Positions 35,485-44,650 are shown, counted from the stretch's first letter. The stretch is 64,000 nt of DNA from an uncultured Pseudomonadales bacterium (GCA_951813295.1 CATOTI010000002.1:930001-994000); one strand, 5' to 3'. A program made the numbers and translations. The notes: generated by a model from the letters alone, not told the origin.

Positions 35485-35621
35485 GCAAGAAGGTGTTTTT
35501 CGCAAAGCCCGGAGAAAACGAACCAAGCGGACCGCATCACTTTCGCGAGTGTGGGCTCGATTGGGTTTGGTTACTCAACGGGTTTAGTCGAACGATCGAG
35601 AGCGCGAAACCACCCAGATGA
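35481..35621 (+). pseudogene. Truncated antitoxin-like / XRE regulator N-terminal fragment
   Basis: A 46-codon frame starting at ATG 35481 with GGAGG 7 bases upstream. It carries HHFRECGLDWVWLLNGF, which resembles the N-terminal segment of small helix-turn-helix proteins that follow DUF4258-type toxins. After this segment the similarity I recognise stops and the frame ends. The helix-turn-helix part is missing. I read it as a decayed toxin-antitoxin antitoxin gene; alternatively it is a genuine small protein of unknown role. The resemblance is from memory of the family and needs a search. Confidence 0.45.
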
Positions 35622-35756
35622 CCCCCCTCGGGTGCGCTTGCTTCGTTCGGAATCGAGCTTTGATATGTTTTTGAGTGTGAACACGCCACGCTGGCGCTTG
35701 AGCGCCATCCGATCCAACCACAACGTCACACGATTCACCTTCGAGAAGCTCACATC

Positions 35757-36614
35757 ATGATCGCCACCATCAAAGACCGATCGGACGAAGCCAAGCAACT
35801 TCGCGAGGCGTTTCTCCGCGGCGACGGGGAAGCGGCCGCCCGAGTGGAAGCCGCGCATCCGAAAGGTTCGTCGATCGTGCGAGAGGGCAAGATGACCCAT
35901 CTCGATGCTCGATCGGTGGTCGCGAGAGAAAACGGCGCTCTGAACTGGCAACGCCTCGAACAACACACCCTCGATTGTGAGTTCGCGCTCGCGATCGAAC
36001 ATCTCGACGTGAAGTCGGTGAAGTCTTGCCTCAAAAAGGATCCATCGTTGATGGAGCGAGAGATCCCGGCAATCGATGGCAAGTTCGCCACGCCGCCGCT
36101 CAGCTATGTGGCCAACGTCTCCCTCTATCAAGGCCATCACGGCGAAAGTGCGGCCACCGCGAGCGCAATGCTCGAGACGGGGTTAGTCGACAGCGAACGT
36201 CTGGGATACGCAATGGATCAAGCGTGTTCACTCGGGGCGGAAGATATGGCCCTCGTATTGGTGGAAGCGGGCGCGGACGTAAACCAGTCGACGATCTACG
36301 ATGCGACTGCTCTGCACTGGGCCGTCAACAACGGCATGCCCAAACTCGTCGAAGCGCTCGTCAAACGAGGTGCTGACCTTGAACGCAAATGCTCGCACTG
36401 GGGCGGTACGCCGCTCTGGTGGGCAGTGCGACCGGTGGGAACCCGATGGATCGCCGACCTGGGTGATCGCGAGGCGTCCATCCGCATGGCCATCGAACTG
36501 GGCGCGAATACCGCCGCAACGAGCAAAGACGGGCGATCGATATACGATGTTTCCCGCAAGCACGCCGAGACGCGAAAGCTGATTGACGAAGCCGTCGATC
36601 CAACTTCGACTTAG
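35757..36614 (+). CDS. Ankyrin-repeat protein
   Basis: A 285-residue soluble protein with two to four ankyrin repeats. Clear units: MALVLVEAGADVNQSTIYDA, TALHWAVNNGMPKLVEALVK followed by RGADLERK, and GGTPLWWAV, with a last partial unit at AIELGANTAATSKDGRS. The first ~150 residues are helical without a recognisable domain. Ankyrin repeats mediate protein-protein contacts; no partner can be inferred. The upstream region has a possible extended -10 (TGATATGTT at 35661-35669) but no convincing -35, and no strong ribosome binding site. Confidence 0.8.
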   Translation: MIATIKDRSDEAKQLREAFLRGDGEAAARVEAAHPKGSSIVREGKMTHLDARSVVARENGALNWQRLEQHTLDCEFALAIEHLDVKSVKSCLKKDPSLMEREIPAIDGKFATPPLSYVANVSLYQGHHGESAATASAMLETGLVDSERLGYAMDQACSLGAEDMALVLVEAGADVNQSTIYDATALHWAVNNGMPKLVEALVKRGADLERKCSHWGGTPLWWAVRPVGTRWIADLGDREASIRMAIELGANTAATSKDGRSIYDVSRKHAETRKLIDEAVDPTST

Positions 36615-36680
36615 CGACACGACCGAAGAAACCGACCCTCGCTCGCATCGCGACCCTCATCGTTTCCCTCTCAACCGGGC

Positions 36681-37364
36681 CTAAGGCCGCGAAACAGTGA
36701 AGCGACACAAGAGCGTGTTATCCCGCTCCAAATCCGCCGACCAGATGAGCCGCGCATTCGAGTCCCAATCAACCGCGTCGTAGCCGTGTTTCGGATCGAC
36801 GGCGGCAATGCTGTGCTCGGCGGCATTGGGCCAGTCCGCGTCATCGAAGGCCAACCCGCGCCAACCCGTTGGCTCCTCACGCCGCTCGAAAGCGCAGGCG
36901 CCTTCTCCCGCAATGGGATTGCTCGAGTCCTCGCACGATTTCTCCATCGGCGCTCGGTGGATCACGAGGCACTTCCAGGCTGCGTTCGTCACCGCAAGTG
37001 ACCGTCCGGAGTCGACGTCGCGGAACTGGGCGATGAACCCGCCGTCACCCATCTGCTGGTTGCGCGCGCCGATGTATTCGAGGCCCGTGTCGTTTTCGCG
37101 GAAGTCCTTCACCACAAAGTTGAGCTGAATCGGGAAGTCGGTCTTGAACCGGAAAGACTCGGCATTGAAGGACCGCTCGGTCTCGATCGGGACCGAATCG
37201 ACGATGAGTTCATCGTTTCCGAGGCTCAAGCTGAACCAGTTGTCGGCCCACACATCCGCTATGACGGTGACTTCGCCGGTCGAGGGAATCTCGGTAAACC
37301 GCACGTCTTCGCCAGCGTCACAACCGGCCAGCGCGAGCGTCGCGAGGAGCGAACCAGTTCGCAT
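36681..37364 (-). CDS. Predicted lipoprotein of unknown function
   Basis: A 227-residue protein beginning MRTGSLLATLALAGC, a type II signal peptide whose lipobox LAGC would be cleaved before the cysteine. The mature part contains RFTEIPSTGEVTVIADVWAD and ends in WSADLERDNTLLCRFTV. Four further cysteines could form disulfides (KCLVIH, SCEDSS, GACAFE, LLCRF). It is probably anchored to the outer or inner membrane facing the periplasm. I do not recognise a family. It converges on the ankyrin gene with 66 bases between stops. Confidence 0.7.
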   Translation of the reverse strand: MRTGSLLATLALAGCDAGEDVRFTEIPSTGEVTVIADVWADNWFSLSLGNDELIVDSVPIETERSFNAESFRFKTDFPIQLNFVVKDFRENDTGLEYIGARNQQMGDGGFIAQFRDVDSGRSLAVTNAAWKCLVIHRAPMEKSCEDSSNPIAGEGACAFERREEPTGWRGLAFDDADWPNAAEHSIAAVDPKHGYDAVDWDSNARLIWSADLERDNTLLCRFTVSRP

Positions 37365-37431
37365 GAGCAATTTCCAGAAGCTATCAAGTTCGCCGCGATG
37401 CTCGCAGATAGCCCTTCGCCCAGCGAACCCG

Positions 37432-37569
37432 CTAGGAAACGGCGTCCGCGTCCTTCCCGACCAGTCGACGCAGCCCGCGCCGAAGCTTTGTGACCATCAA
37501 TGTGACGACGAACCCCTTACCGAGAAGATCGTGGATCGCGCCCTCTTCACCCTTGGCGATCCGTTCCAC
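37432..37569 (-). CDS. Possible small protein (45 codons), low support
   Basis: The 459-base gap from 37365 to 37823 has no long gene. On the minus strand a frame from GTG 37569 to the stop at 37432 encodes 45 residues, containing IHDLLGKGFVVTLMVTKLRR, with GC-rich third positions like the neighbours. The frame stays open upstream to about 37700 without a better start. There is no ribosome binding site at the GTG. It may be a real small gene, the 3' end of a decayed gene, or chance. Confidence 0.25.
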   Translation of the reverse strand: MERIAKGEEGAIHDLLGKGFVVTLMVTKLRRGLRRLVGKDADAVS

Positions 37570-37823
37570 GGATCGACCGTCAAACTGGCTCTTCGGGCAT
37601 CGGTCGGATCCAGGCGGTGATTGAATCCTCAGAATGCGATCACGCGAGAGCGTGAGCGGTCCATCAGGTGATCGCCCGTCGATTTCCGAGAAGCCACCCT
37701 AAATAGGGGTCGTGGGCTAAGCTGCGGGCATCGACAGTCCGCACGCGAACTCAAAACCTGGCGCGTCGACAAACTTCGGCCACGGCTTTTCATCAGCCCC
37801 GGCCAGCCACCAAGAGAGATTTC

Positions 37824-38618
37824 GTGACCGACAACAACCTCGCTCTGTTTTGTGACTTCGAGAACGTCGCGCTCGGCGTCCGGGACGAAAAGTTCCCGAA
37901 GTTCGATATCTCGCTGGTGCTCGAGCGGCTGCTCGTCAAAGGCAACGTCGTGCTCAAGAAGGCGTACTGCGACTGGGACCGCTACAAGGAATACAAACCC
38001 CGCATGCACGACGCGGCGTTCGAACTGATCGAGATTCCGCACACGCGCCAGTCCGGTAAGAACTCGGCCGACATCCGGATGGTCGTCGACGCCCTGGACC
38101 TCTGCTATACGAAAGATCACATCGACACGTTCGTGATCATCAGCGGCGACTCCGACTTCTCGCCGCTCGTCAGCAAACTGCGCGAAAACGCCAAGCTCGT
38201 GATCGGCGTGGGCGTGCGCAGCAGCACGTCCGACCTTTTGATGAGCAACTGCGACGAATTCATCTTCTACAACGATCTCATCAAAGAACAGAAATCACAG
38301 AAGAAGCGAAGCGCACCTCAGAAAAAGAAATCGTCAGGTACCACGCCCGCCAAGAAGCAGCCCGTCGATGAACGCGACGAGGGCATCCAACTTGTCCTCG
38401 ACACGGCCGATGCACTGATCGCGGAACGTGACGGTCGGGTTTTCGGGTCGATGGTCAAGCAGACGCTCAAGCGTCGTCACCCCGGATTCAGCGAAACCGC
38501 TTTTGGCTTCTCGTCATTCAACGACCTTTTGGAAGAAGCACAGACGCGCGGACTCCTGGAGGTCGAAGCGGATGAGCGATCGGGCGGCTACGTCGTGCGA
38601 TCGGTGAAGCGCGAATAG
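37824..38618 (+). CDS. NYN-domain protein (LabA/DUF88-type) with OST-HTH-like C-terminus
   Basis: A 264-residue protein. Residues about 5-160 form a NYN (PIN-like) nuclease domain: ALFCDFENVALG, DIRMVVDALDLCY, VIISGDSDFSPLVSKLR, with the acidic metal-binding residues in place. A basic lysine-rich linker (QKSQKKRSAPQKKKSS) leads to a C-terminal winged-helix-like domain (VFGSMVKQTLKRRHPGFSE onwards) resembling OST-HTH/LOTUS modules that bind RNA. It is probably an RNA-degrading or RNA-binding protein. The GTG start has AAGAGAGA upstream. It is flanked by gaps without other genes. Confidence 0.85.
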   Translation: MTDNNLALFCDFENVALGVRDEKFPKFDISLVLERLLVKGNVVLKKAYCDWDRYKEYKPRMHDAAFELIEIPHTRQSGKNSADIRMVVDALDLCYTKDHIDTFVIISGDSDFSPLVSKLRENAKLVIGVGVRSSTSDLLMSNCDEFIFYNDLIKEQKSQKKRSAPQKKKSSGTTPAKKQPVDERDEGIQLVLDTADALIAERDGRVFGSMVKQTLKRRHPGFSETAFGFSSFNDLLEEAQTRGLLEVEADERSGGYVVRSVKRE

Positions 38619-38849
38619 CTCCCGAAGCGCCGCCAGACCCGCGCCACGCGCTATCGGACCTCGGCCAGCCGCGCCTCGTGGGTGACTGGCGCCATTTGCG
38701 ACTCCGTATGCCCCGGCGCTAGGCTGGCCGGGCGTTTCAGAGCGCCGCCGATCCGCGGAAAGGGCCTGCCCCATCTGAATCTGACCAACACATAGCTACC
38801 TCTTTTCTGTCCAAGGGCGCGGATACTGGACACCAGGAAAGGAGGCACC

Positions 38850-39197
38850 ATGCCTAAATCCAACGATTCCGTTCACGTCGTCCGGTTCAAGGCGGAAGCC
38901 AAACGGCTCCTCCACGATGTCCGGGCGGGCGACGCCGACGCGCTTCGCAGCGTCGAGCCGTACTTCCGGCAGACCAGCGAGTTCAAGCTGACCCAGGCCC
39001 AACTCGTCGTCGCACGAAAGCACCATCAGCGGAGCTGGAAGGCGCTCGTCGCCAAGGATGACTGGGTGCGTTGTTCGTTCTGCACCAAGTGGCAATACGA
39101 GGTCTCGAAGGTGATCGCGGGGCCCGACGTTTTCGTTTGCGACGAATGCGTGGAACTCTGCAACCAGATCATCCGGGACGAACGCGCCACCGGATGA
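38850..39197 (+). CDS. Small protein with a ClpX-type C4 zinc finger
   Basis: A 115-residue protein. The N-terminal half is helical ([20 protein letters not shown]), and the C-terminal third is the ClpX zinc-binding domain: CSFC at about 74-77, then [14 protein letters not shown]. In ClpX this domain dimerises and binds adaptors and substrates. Here it stands alone without the AAA+ part, so it could act as an adaptor or decoy; function unknown. AAAGGAGG lies 7 bases before the ATG, a nearly ideal ribosome binding site. The 231 bases upstream hold no other gene that I can support. Confidence 0.82.
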   Translation: MPKSNDSVHVVRFKAEAKRLLHDVRAGDADALRSVEPYFRQTSEFKLTQAQLVVARKHHQRSWKALVAKDDWVRCSFCTKWQYEVSKVIAGPDVFVCDECVELCNQIIRDERATG

Positions 39198-39248
39198 ACC
39201 CACCGATGAGGGGGACCGACCTGTCCCCTTCGTCGAACACCGCCAGCG

Positions 39249-39749
39249 TTATTCCCACACGAGCGTCAGCGATTCACCGACGTTCAATTCGCGCCAGACG
39301 TCGCCGAGTTCATAGAGGCGTCGACGCACCACATCAATCGATTCATCACCGAGATCGGGTGTCGCGACCTTCGATTGCCGACAGGCCGCGTCGAGAATTG
39401 CTCGAAACGCCTCGTTGTCCGCTGAATCGGCCCAGAGCTCTGCTTCGAAACACTCGACGATTCGCTCTGCTTGCACCAACTCGACGATGTCATCGTCGGG
39501 TTCGTCCGCCCGGACGGCACTCGCATGCCCGCCCGCTTTTGCGAGCGACGCGACATCCAAGATGGTCGTTCCCGCCCCAACCCGGCCCCAGAAGGCGGAT
39601 CGAAAGCCAAATTCCTGCTCCACCACGAAATGGACCAGATCGTGCGGGAACCAGCCTTTGTTGGGGAACGTGGATGATTCTTCCGCCTGATCGGCTCGAA
39701 GTGCCAGGAGCTCATAGCCGTCGGAATCTTTGGTCACAACAATCTTCAC
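39249..39749 (-). CDS. Hypothetical protein
   Basis: A 166-residue protein of unrecognised family, beginning MKIVVTKDSDGYELLALRAD. It contains KGWFPHDLVHFVVEQEFGFR, conserved-looking but not a known metal site, and ends in LGDVWRELNVGESLTLVWE. No signal peptide or membrane segment. Base composition and codon use match the neighbours, and the antisense frames are poor, so it is likely a real gene. It converges on the zinc-finger gene with 51 bases between stops. Confidence 0.65.
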   Translation of the reverse strand: MKIVVTKDSDGYELLALRADQAEESSTFPNKGWFPHDLVHFVVEQEFGFRSAFWGRVGAGTTILDVASLAKAGGHASAVRADEPDDDIVELVQAERIVECFEAELWADSADNEAFRAILDAACRQSKVATPDLGDESIDVVRRRLYELGDVWRELNVGESLTLVWE

Positions 39750-39954
39750 TAAGCACCTTCAATGGATGAGCACCGCACTCGACGTCAGTTTCATCGTCGG
39801 CCGATTGACGCGATCGCTGAAGGAAACAGGATCCTGTGTCCGCCCGCCGGCGGTAGTCGCGGTGATTGCCTTTTGCGGTTGGACACCATCAAGAACTCCA
39901 CGATCGACCCTTCAAATGGTTGGGCACTGGTGCCGGCGGCTGCCTAGACGAAGG

Positions 39955-40458
39955 TCAAACCGCCCCAACCACCTCGATCCCGCGGTCACGAACCTCCGCC
40001 TCCGTCGGGTCCTCCCAGAAGGCGTTGGCCATCTCGAAAACCTCATCGGACACCTCCATCTTGAAGGTGCCGGATTGCTTGCGATTACGTTCACGCACAC
40101 GCTCGCGGCGCACGTCGACCGGCGTATCGAGCACGTACACCGCGAGGTCGAGATCCGTGCCGTCGACTCGCTCGTAGAAACGCGCGCGATCGGCGGCTTG
40201 CACGAGCCCGAGTTCAAGAATCACATCGATGTCGTGGCTCAAGATTTCGATGGTGACATCCCAGATCTGCTGGATGCAGCGATTTTTTGTCTCGAGGTAC
40301 CAGTCCATGAATCCTTCATCGGGCCGGTCGGGTGAGAAGAGCGTGACCATCCATTCATCGAGGTTGAGATGCGGGGCGCCCACGGCAAGCGAGAGCTTGC
40401 CCGCGTAGGTCGATTTGCCCGCGCCGACGGGTCCTTCGATCAAGTGGATAGTTGCCAC
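39955..40458 (-). CDS. AAA-type P-loop kinase-like ATPase
   Basis: A 167-residue P-loop protein: Walker A EGPVGAGKST at residues 8-17, then LNLDEWMVTLF, a Walker B-like strand DVILELGLV, and a lid RRERVRERNRKQSG. The plan matches the AAA_33 group of small-molecule kinases. Substrate unknown. It follows the serine hydrolase gene's 5' end on the same strand only in the order hydrolase downstream, separated by 42 bases, so the two are not obviously coupled. Confidence 0.75.
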   Translation of the reverse strand: MATIHLIEGPVGAGKSTYAGKLSLAVGAPHLNLDEWMVTLFSPDRPDEGFMDWYLETKNRCIQQIWDVTIEILSHDIDVILELGLVQAADRARFYERVDGTDLDLAVYVLDTPVDVRRERVRERNRKQSGTFKMEVSDEVFEMANAFWEDPTEAEVRDRGIEVVGAV

Positions 40459-40500
40459 GACATTCCTGTTCTCGACTGGATCGACGCAGCATACGTCGCC

Positions 40501-41538
40501 CTAGGGGTCGAACAGACGCGCGAGCAATTCCAGCGTCTCGGTGTTGTCGACCCGCTGGCCGAACTTCCACCAGATCGCCCGCGATAGTCCGTCGCCGGTG
40601 TCGACACGCGTCACGATCATCGTGCGTGTCTCGGGAAAGAGGCCAATCTTCTGACCACCCGTGCCGGTCGCGAGGTAGGAACCGTCCGGCATGATCCACC
40701 AAAGATAACCGTAGCTCGCGCCGTTCGGGTTGTCGGTGTGCTTGGTGAGCGTTTTCCTGATCCATTCGGGCGAAATGATTTGCGTTTCGCCCCATCGGCC
40801 GTCGTCGAGGTAGAGCTGGCCGAAGCGCGCCATGTCGCGCCCCGACAGCCAGAATCGGTAGGCGGGGAAGACGGACTCCTCGCCGTGTTCGTAGCGCACG
40901 TCCGCCACCTCGAAATCGAGCATGCCGGTCGGTGTTGCGATCCACTCATCGAAGGCCATCCCGAGCTTCATGCCCACCAGCTCTTCGAAGATCCCGCCGA
41001 GCGCGTTGAAGCTCCAGTTGTTGTAGAAGAAAGCCTCACCCGGCGCGTGCGAACCCGGCGGCGGATGTCCTCCTTCGGTACGAATCGAGGCGTGATAGAC
41101 GCCCGAGCGCGCGGTGAGCAGGTCTTCGAGGCGCGCCGTTTTCTGGGTTGCCGTCAGTGGCGGGTTGACGTCGTCAAACCCGAGCTCGCCGAGCGTGCGA
41201 TCAATGTCGATCAGGCCTCGCTCGACGGCGATGCCGTAAAGCGCGCCCACGATGCTCTTGCGCACGGAATGGGCGGAAATCTTCTGGCTCGTGTCACCGA
41301 CTTCGAATACGAGCCGGCCGTCCCTGACAACGATGACGCTCGACGCGCCGATTTCCTGGGCGTAGGCACGCGCTCGATCATGGCCGGGCGGCGTCGGGCC
41401 GCGCGGAAACGCATGACGGATCGAAAGCTCAGCGGGCGTATCCGCGATCGTCGGGCCGTTGACGTAGGTGCCGTAGCGCGCCCCGACCAGGAGCGCCAGC
41501 ACGGCGAGAACGGCAAGAATGATGACGGACGCGCGCAT
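40501..41538 (-). CDS. Serine hydrolase, beta-lactamase/class C-like
   Basis: A 345-residue penicillin-binding-protein-like hydrolase. An N-terminal hydrophobic segment MRASVIILAVLAVLALLVG anchors or exports it. Catalytic motifs: SVRK (SxxK), FYNNWSFN (YxN), and GTGGQKI in the place of the KTG/HTGG strand. Members act as esterases, amidases or D,D-peptidases. ATG 41538 is chosen over an upstream in-frame start because AGAGGAG lies just before it and it gives a clean signal segment. It diverges from the MOSC-like gene. Confidence 0.87.
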   Translation of the reverse strand: MRASVIILAVLAVLALLVGARYGTYVNGPTIADTPAELSIRHAFPRGPTPPGHDRARAYAQEIGASSVIVVRDGRLVFEVGDTSQKISAHSVRKSIVGALYGIAVERGLIDIDRTLGELGFDDVNPPLTATQKTARLEDLLTARSGVYHASIRTEGGHPPPGSHAPGEAFFYNNWSFNALGGIFEELVGMKLGMAFDEWIATPTGMLDFEVADVRYEHGEESVFPAYRFWLSGRDMARFGQLYLDDGRWGETQIISPEWIRKTLTKHTDNPNGASYGYLWWIMPDGSYLATGTGGQKIGLFPETRTMIVTRVDTGDGLSRAIWWKFGQRVDNTETLELLARLFDP

Positions 41539-41681
41539 GAGCGCTCCTCTCACGAACAAGCTTGAGTCTGCTGCCGGCTTGGCCGGATCGCCAAGCCACG
41601 GCTAGCGCACGTCCGACATCGCGCTCGAACTGACTTCCCGCCCTGTGGCATCGTCGCGCGATCAACGGAGGGACCAGCGCG

Positions 41682-42392
41682 ATGCTGTTTTACGACGACC
41701 TCGACACCTACATCGACGCGGAACGGGCGAAGCTCGATGCACTGCGCGGAGCGAATATCCCGGCCGTCGGGACAATTCTCGGCGTGTTCGGTCCGGCCGA
41801 GGATCAGGACATCCGCAGCAACCCCGGCGGGCATTCGGTGACCCGCGGCACCGATTCCTTGACGATCGATTACGAAGGGGTAGCGGGCGATCGGCACCGC
41901 ACGATCACGCGTCGTTCCACCCCGCGTGAAGCCCCGCTCTACGCGCAGACTCGCGCGACGATCGTCAATCGTCGCCAGCTCTTTGCTGTTTCGCCGTTCG
42001 AATGTGCACTCCTGAGTGAACGATTGGGCGTCGACGTGACACCGGAACTCCTGGGCGCGAATCTATTGATCGGTCGCGATGACGGCGCCGACTTCAGCAT
42101 CTCCAAACTCCCTATCAATACGTACCTCGCCATCGCACCGGCCGGTGACGCCGCGCTACCCATACCGCCTGCCGCGACGCTCATTCACTACGTCCAGCAG
42201 AAAGGCTGCGGTCGAACGGGGCGCGCCCTCGCGAAGGCCTACGACGACGAAGCGCTAGTCGATCGATTCAAGGCCGTGGCTGAGTTCGAGCGCGGCATTC
42301 TCCTCACAGTGGAGTATCCCGTCGCCGAACCCGTCGACCTTGTCGCCGGGCAGCGTGTGCATTTTCGTTTTCCCATAGGCTCGGTCTACTAA
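41682..42392 (+). CDS. MOSC-domain-like protein
   Basis: A 236-residue protein with the pattern of a MOSC domain: GVAGDRHRTIT, NRRQLFAVSPFECALLSERL, LGANLLI and KLPINTYLAI, then a CGRTGRAL segment with a cysteine where many MOSC proteins have one. MOSC domains bind molybdenum or sulfur cofactors. The first ~45 residues are an extra N-terminal part. CGGAGG precedes the start. The VOC gene follows after 4 bases. Assignment as MOSC is good but not certain. Confidence 0.68.
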   Translation: MLFYDDLDTYIDAERAKLDALRGANIPAVGTILGVFGPAEDQDIRSNPGGHSVTRGTDSLTIDYEGVAGDRHRTITRRSTPREAPLYAQTRATIVNRRQLFAVSPFECALLSERLGVDVTPELLGANLLIGRDDGADFSISKLPINTYLAIAPAGDAALPIPPAATLIHYVQQKGCGRTGRALAKAYDDEALVDRFKAVAEFERGILLTVEYPVAEPVDLVAGQRVHFRFPIGSVY

Positions 42393-42396
42393 ACCG

Positions 42397-42834
42397 ATGC
42401 ATCCCACAACCGATCGACGACTGCTGCCGTATCTTTTCTTCGAGAACTTGGCACTGGCCATTCCGTGGCTTTGCGACGTTTTTGGTTTCGAAGAACGCTT
42501 CCGCTTAGAGCTTCCCAACGGCACGATCGCGCACGCCGAAATCGCGCTCGGCGACGGCGTCGTCATGCTCGGCAACGTGGGTCCGCGTAACACCGCGCGA
42601 CCTGCTGCCACACGAAGTGCTACCTACGTTTTCGTCAACGATGTCGATACGCACTGCGAACGCGCGCGATCGAGCGGCGCAACGATCATCGAACCGCCGG
42701 CCGATCAGCCCTTCGGCGATCGGCTCTACGTAGCGCTCGATCTCGAGGGACACGAGTGGTACTTCGCCCAACACGTTCGTGATGTAGCCATCGAAGATCT
42801 CAACCGCATGCTCAGCCGCGGAACAAGCGGCTGA
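42397..42834 (+). CDS. VOC family protein (PhnB/glyoxalase-like)
   Basis: A 145-residue vicinal oxygen chelate protein: LLPYLFFENLALAIPWLCDV with FGFEERFRL, then HAEIALGDGVVMLGN, ATYVFVNDVDTHCERARSSG, and DRLYVALDLEGHEWYFAQHV. The layout matches the PhnB-like glyoxalase subgroup. It begins 4 bases after the MOSC-like gene and probably shares its transcript. Reaction unknown. Confidence 0.85.
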   Translation: MHPTTDRRLLPYLFFENLALAIPWLCDVFGFEERFRLELPNGTIAHAEIALGDGVVMLGNVGPRNTARPAATRSATYVFVNDVDTHCERARSSGATIIEPPADQPFGDRLYVALDLEGHEWYFAQHVRDVAIEDLNRMLSRGTSG

Positions 42835-42944
42835 AAACGAACGAAGCGGAGAACGCCTCGAATTCTTGCCGTTTTTTGCCTTATTGCGGGTAATTCTCGC
42901 CAACAATGACCAGACGCCCTTTTCGGATGTAGGATGAGGGCGTA

Positions 42945-43979
42945 ATGCCCTACGACAGAGAATCCAGTGACGTGTGGCTGGCTTCGACGAGAAGCGTCGG
43001 ACCGCCATCCTTGCGCCACCGCCTCTGGCGCCTGACGCAACTCGTCGGCATCGCGGCGATTGCCGCAACCCTGTGGATCTACTTTGCACCTCGCGATTTC
43101 GCCGCATTCACGGCGGTCGTGGTGGAGGAGACTTACCGCGGCGAGGTTGAAACTTTCGTCGAGGAAGGGACTGAGAACGTCACCTATTCGTACGCGAGCG
43201 TGCCGTGCGAACAAGCATTCGAATCCGGTTGGTTGCCCCTGACGCTCACCGCCATCACCGATTTCAATCGCTCGAGCCGATACGGCGAACGCGACGCCAA
43301 GCGGGTCGTCGTCGTGATCGATAGCGGCGCGAACTGCATCGATCTCAACGTCGCCGCGATTCAGCTCGAACGCGCGCTGGCGGCTTCACGAAATCCGCCC
43401 GAGCTTCGCTTCCTCATCGACGGTGATCCGTCGCTCTACACCTCGATCGACAGGATCGGCGACCGCCCCACGGACGTGCTGGTCGAGCCGTTCATGCGCC
43501 AGCTCATGAACGACCAGATCGCGAGCGCGATTCGCTCGACCTGGACACCACGCGTGTTGGTCGACGACGTTTCCGGGGACACCGTGCGCGGCGTCGTTGC
43601 CAACGTAGAGCCGGGCGAGTTCCGCATCGCGGCCTACGTGCATATCCCCACTGATCGCGCCGGGCCCATCGGTTGCCACGCCCGCGGCTGGTACGGACCG
43701 AAGCCGTCCGGCCTGACCAATGAGATCGAGCGGGGCGGTGAATACTCCGTTCGCTACGCCGTAGAGCCCGATTCCACGACCCGGCTGACGTGCGATTTCC
43801 TCGCCGATCGTCTCGTCATCGGTGCGATTCCGACGGATTTCCGTCCGCCGTTGCTCGAGGATGAGCATGCCAACGAGCGACTGCCTGATGATCTTTTGAC
43901 GTCGCTCGGCGGTACGGAAGAAGAGGTCGAGCTGCCGGACACCGAAGTCCCGAACTGGTGGCCCGCCGGCACGAACTAG
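42945..43979 (+). CDS. Hypothetical membrane-anchored protein
   Basis: A 344-residue protein with one hydrophobic segment near residues 32-46 (LTQLVGIAAIAATLWIYF) after a positively charged N-terminus, so most of it likely faces the periplasm. The soluble part has four cysteines (VPCEQAF, ANCIDLN, GCHARG, LTCDFLA) that could form disulfides, and a terminus rich in acidic residues. No family is recognised. Its stop overlaps the convergent HAD gene's stop by 4 bases. Confidence 0.68.
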   Translation: MPYDRESSDVWLASTRSVGPPSLRHRLWRLTQLVGIAAIAATLWIYFAPRDFAAFTAVVVEETYRGEVETFVEEGTENVTYSYASVPCEQAFESGWLPLTLTAITDFNRSSRYGERDAKRVVVVIDSGANCIDLNVAAIQLERALAASRNPPELRFLIDGDPSLYTSIDRIGDRPTDVLVEPFMRQLMNDQIASAIRSTWTPRVLVDDVSGDTVRGVVANVEPGEFRIAAYVHIPTDRAGPIGCHARGWYGPKPSGLTNEIERGGEYSVRYAVEPDSTTRLTCDFLADRLVIGAIPTDFRPPLLEDEHANERLPDDLLTSLGGTEEEVELPDTEVPNWWPAGTN

Positions 43980-44650
43980 ACCAGTTCCGTCACCGCACGA
44001 ATCTGCGCGACGCTTTCAGAGCGACGCGGTTGTACGCTCAGCCACGTCGCTTGCATGCCGAGTTCGAGCGCCGGTTCGACGTCACGACGCCAGTCATCAC
44101 CCACCATGAGCACCGTTTCTGCCGCCTCGACTCGGGCGAGTTCGAGTGCGTGGAGAAAGATCTGCGGCGCGGGTTTGTTGATCCGAAGATCCGAACTGAA
44201 AACCCGTGCGGCGAAGATGTCACCCAGGACCTCGTCTAGGAATCGGCACCATAGCCGGCTCTGCGACCAGAGATTGCTGACGATCACCAAGGCGTAACGT
44301 TCCGACAGACGCTGTAGCGCGTCGGCGACGTCATCGGCGATATGCCCCATCTCGTGTCGCGATATCACGTCTTCCACGAATTGCTTCTCGTCGGCGTCGA
44401 GATCGCCTGCGACTTCGTCGACGATCGTCGCGACCGACGGAAAATCAAGATCGGATACGTTGCTTTGATAGAGCGCATCCAGCCGATCGACGACCTGACG
44501 GACTTTGACGTTGAGCGCTTCCCGATCAAGGCGCGCGCCACCCACCGCACGATATGCCGGGAAGTAGTCGGTGCCCGGACCGAATTGGTCGTGGCCAAAG
44601 ACGAACGTCCCGTTCATGTCGAGAAAGATCGTCTGGATTGTATCGGGCAT
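43976..44650 (-). CDS. HAD family hydrolase
   Basis: A 224-residue haloacid dehalogenase-type phosphatase. Motif I IFLDMNGTFVF (first aspartate kept, second position is an asparagine, DMN instead of DxD), motif II ALVIVSN, lysine in LRINKPAPQ, and motif IV VLMVGDDWRRDV. The asparagine in place of the second aspartate may alter activity. ATG 44650 is used; a TTG 12 bases upstream is possible. The stop overlaps the convergent membrane-protein gene. Substrate unknown. Confidence 0.83.
   Translation of the reverse strand: MPDTIQTIFLDMNGTFVFGHDQFGPGTDYFPAYRAVGGARLDREALNVKVRQVVDRLDALYQSNVSDLDFPSVATIVDEVAGDLDADEKQFVEDVISRHEMGHIADDVADALQRLSERYALVIVSNLWSQSRLWCRFLDEVLGDIFAARVFSSDLRINKPAPQIFLHALELARVEAAETVLMVGDDWRRDVEPALELGMQATWLSVQPRRSESVAQIRAVTELV

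Noticed and set aside
37144..37620. A 158-codon plus-strand frame over the start of the lipoprotein gene
   Set aside because: It overlaps the lipoprotein signal peptide antisense and lacks a start signal or domain.
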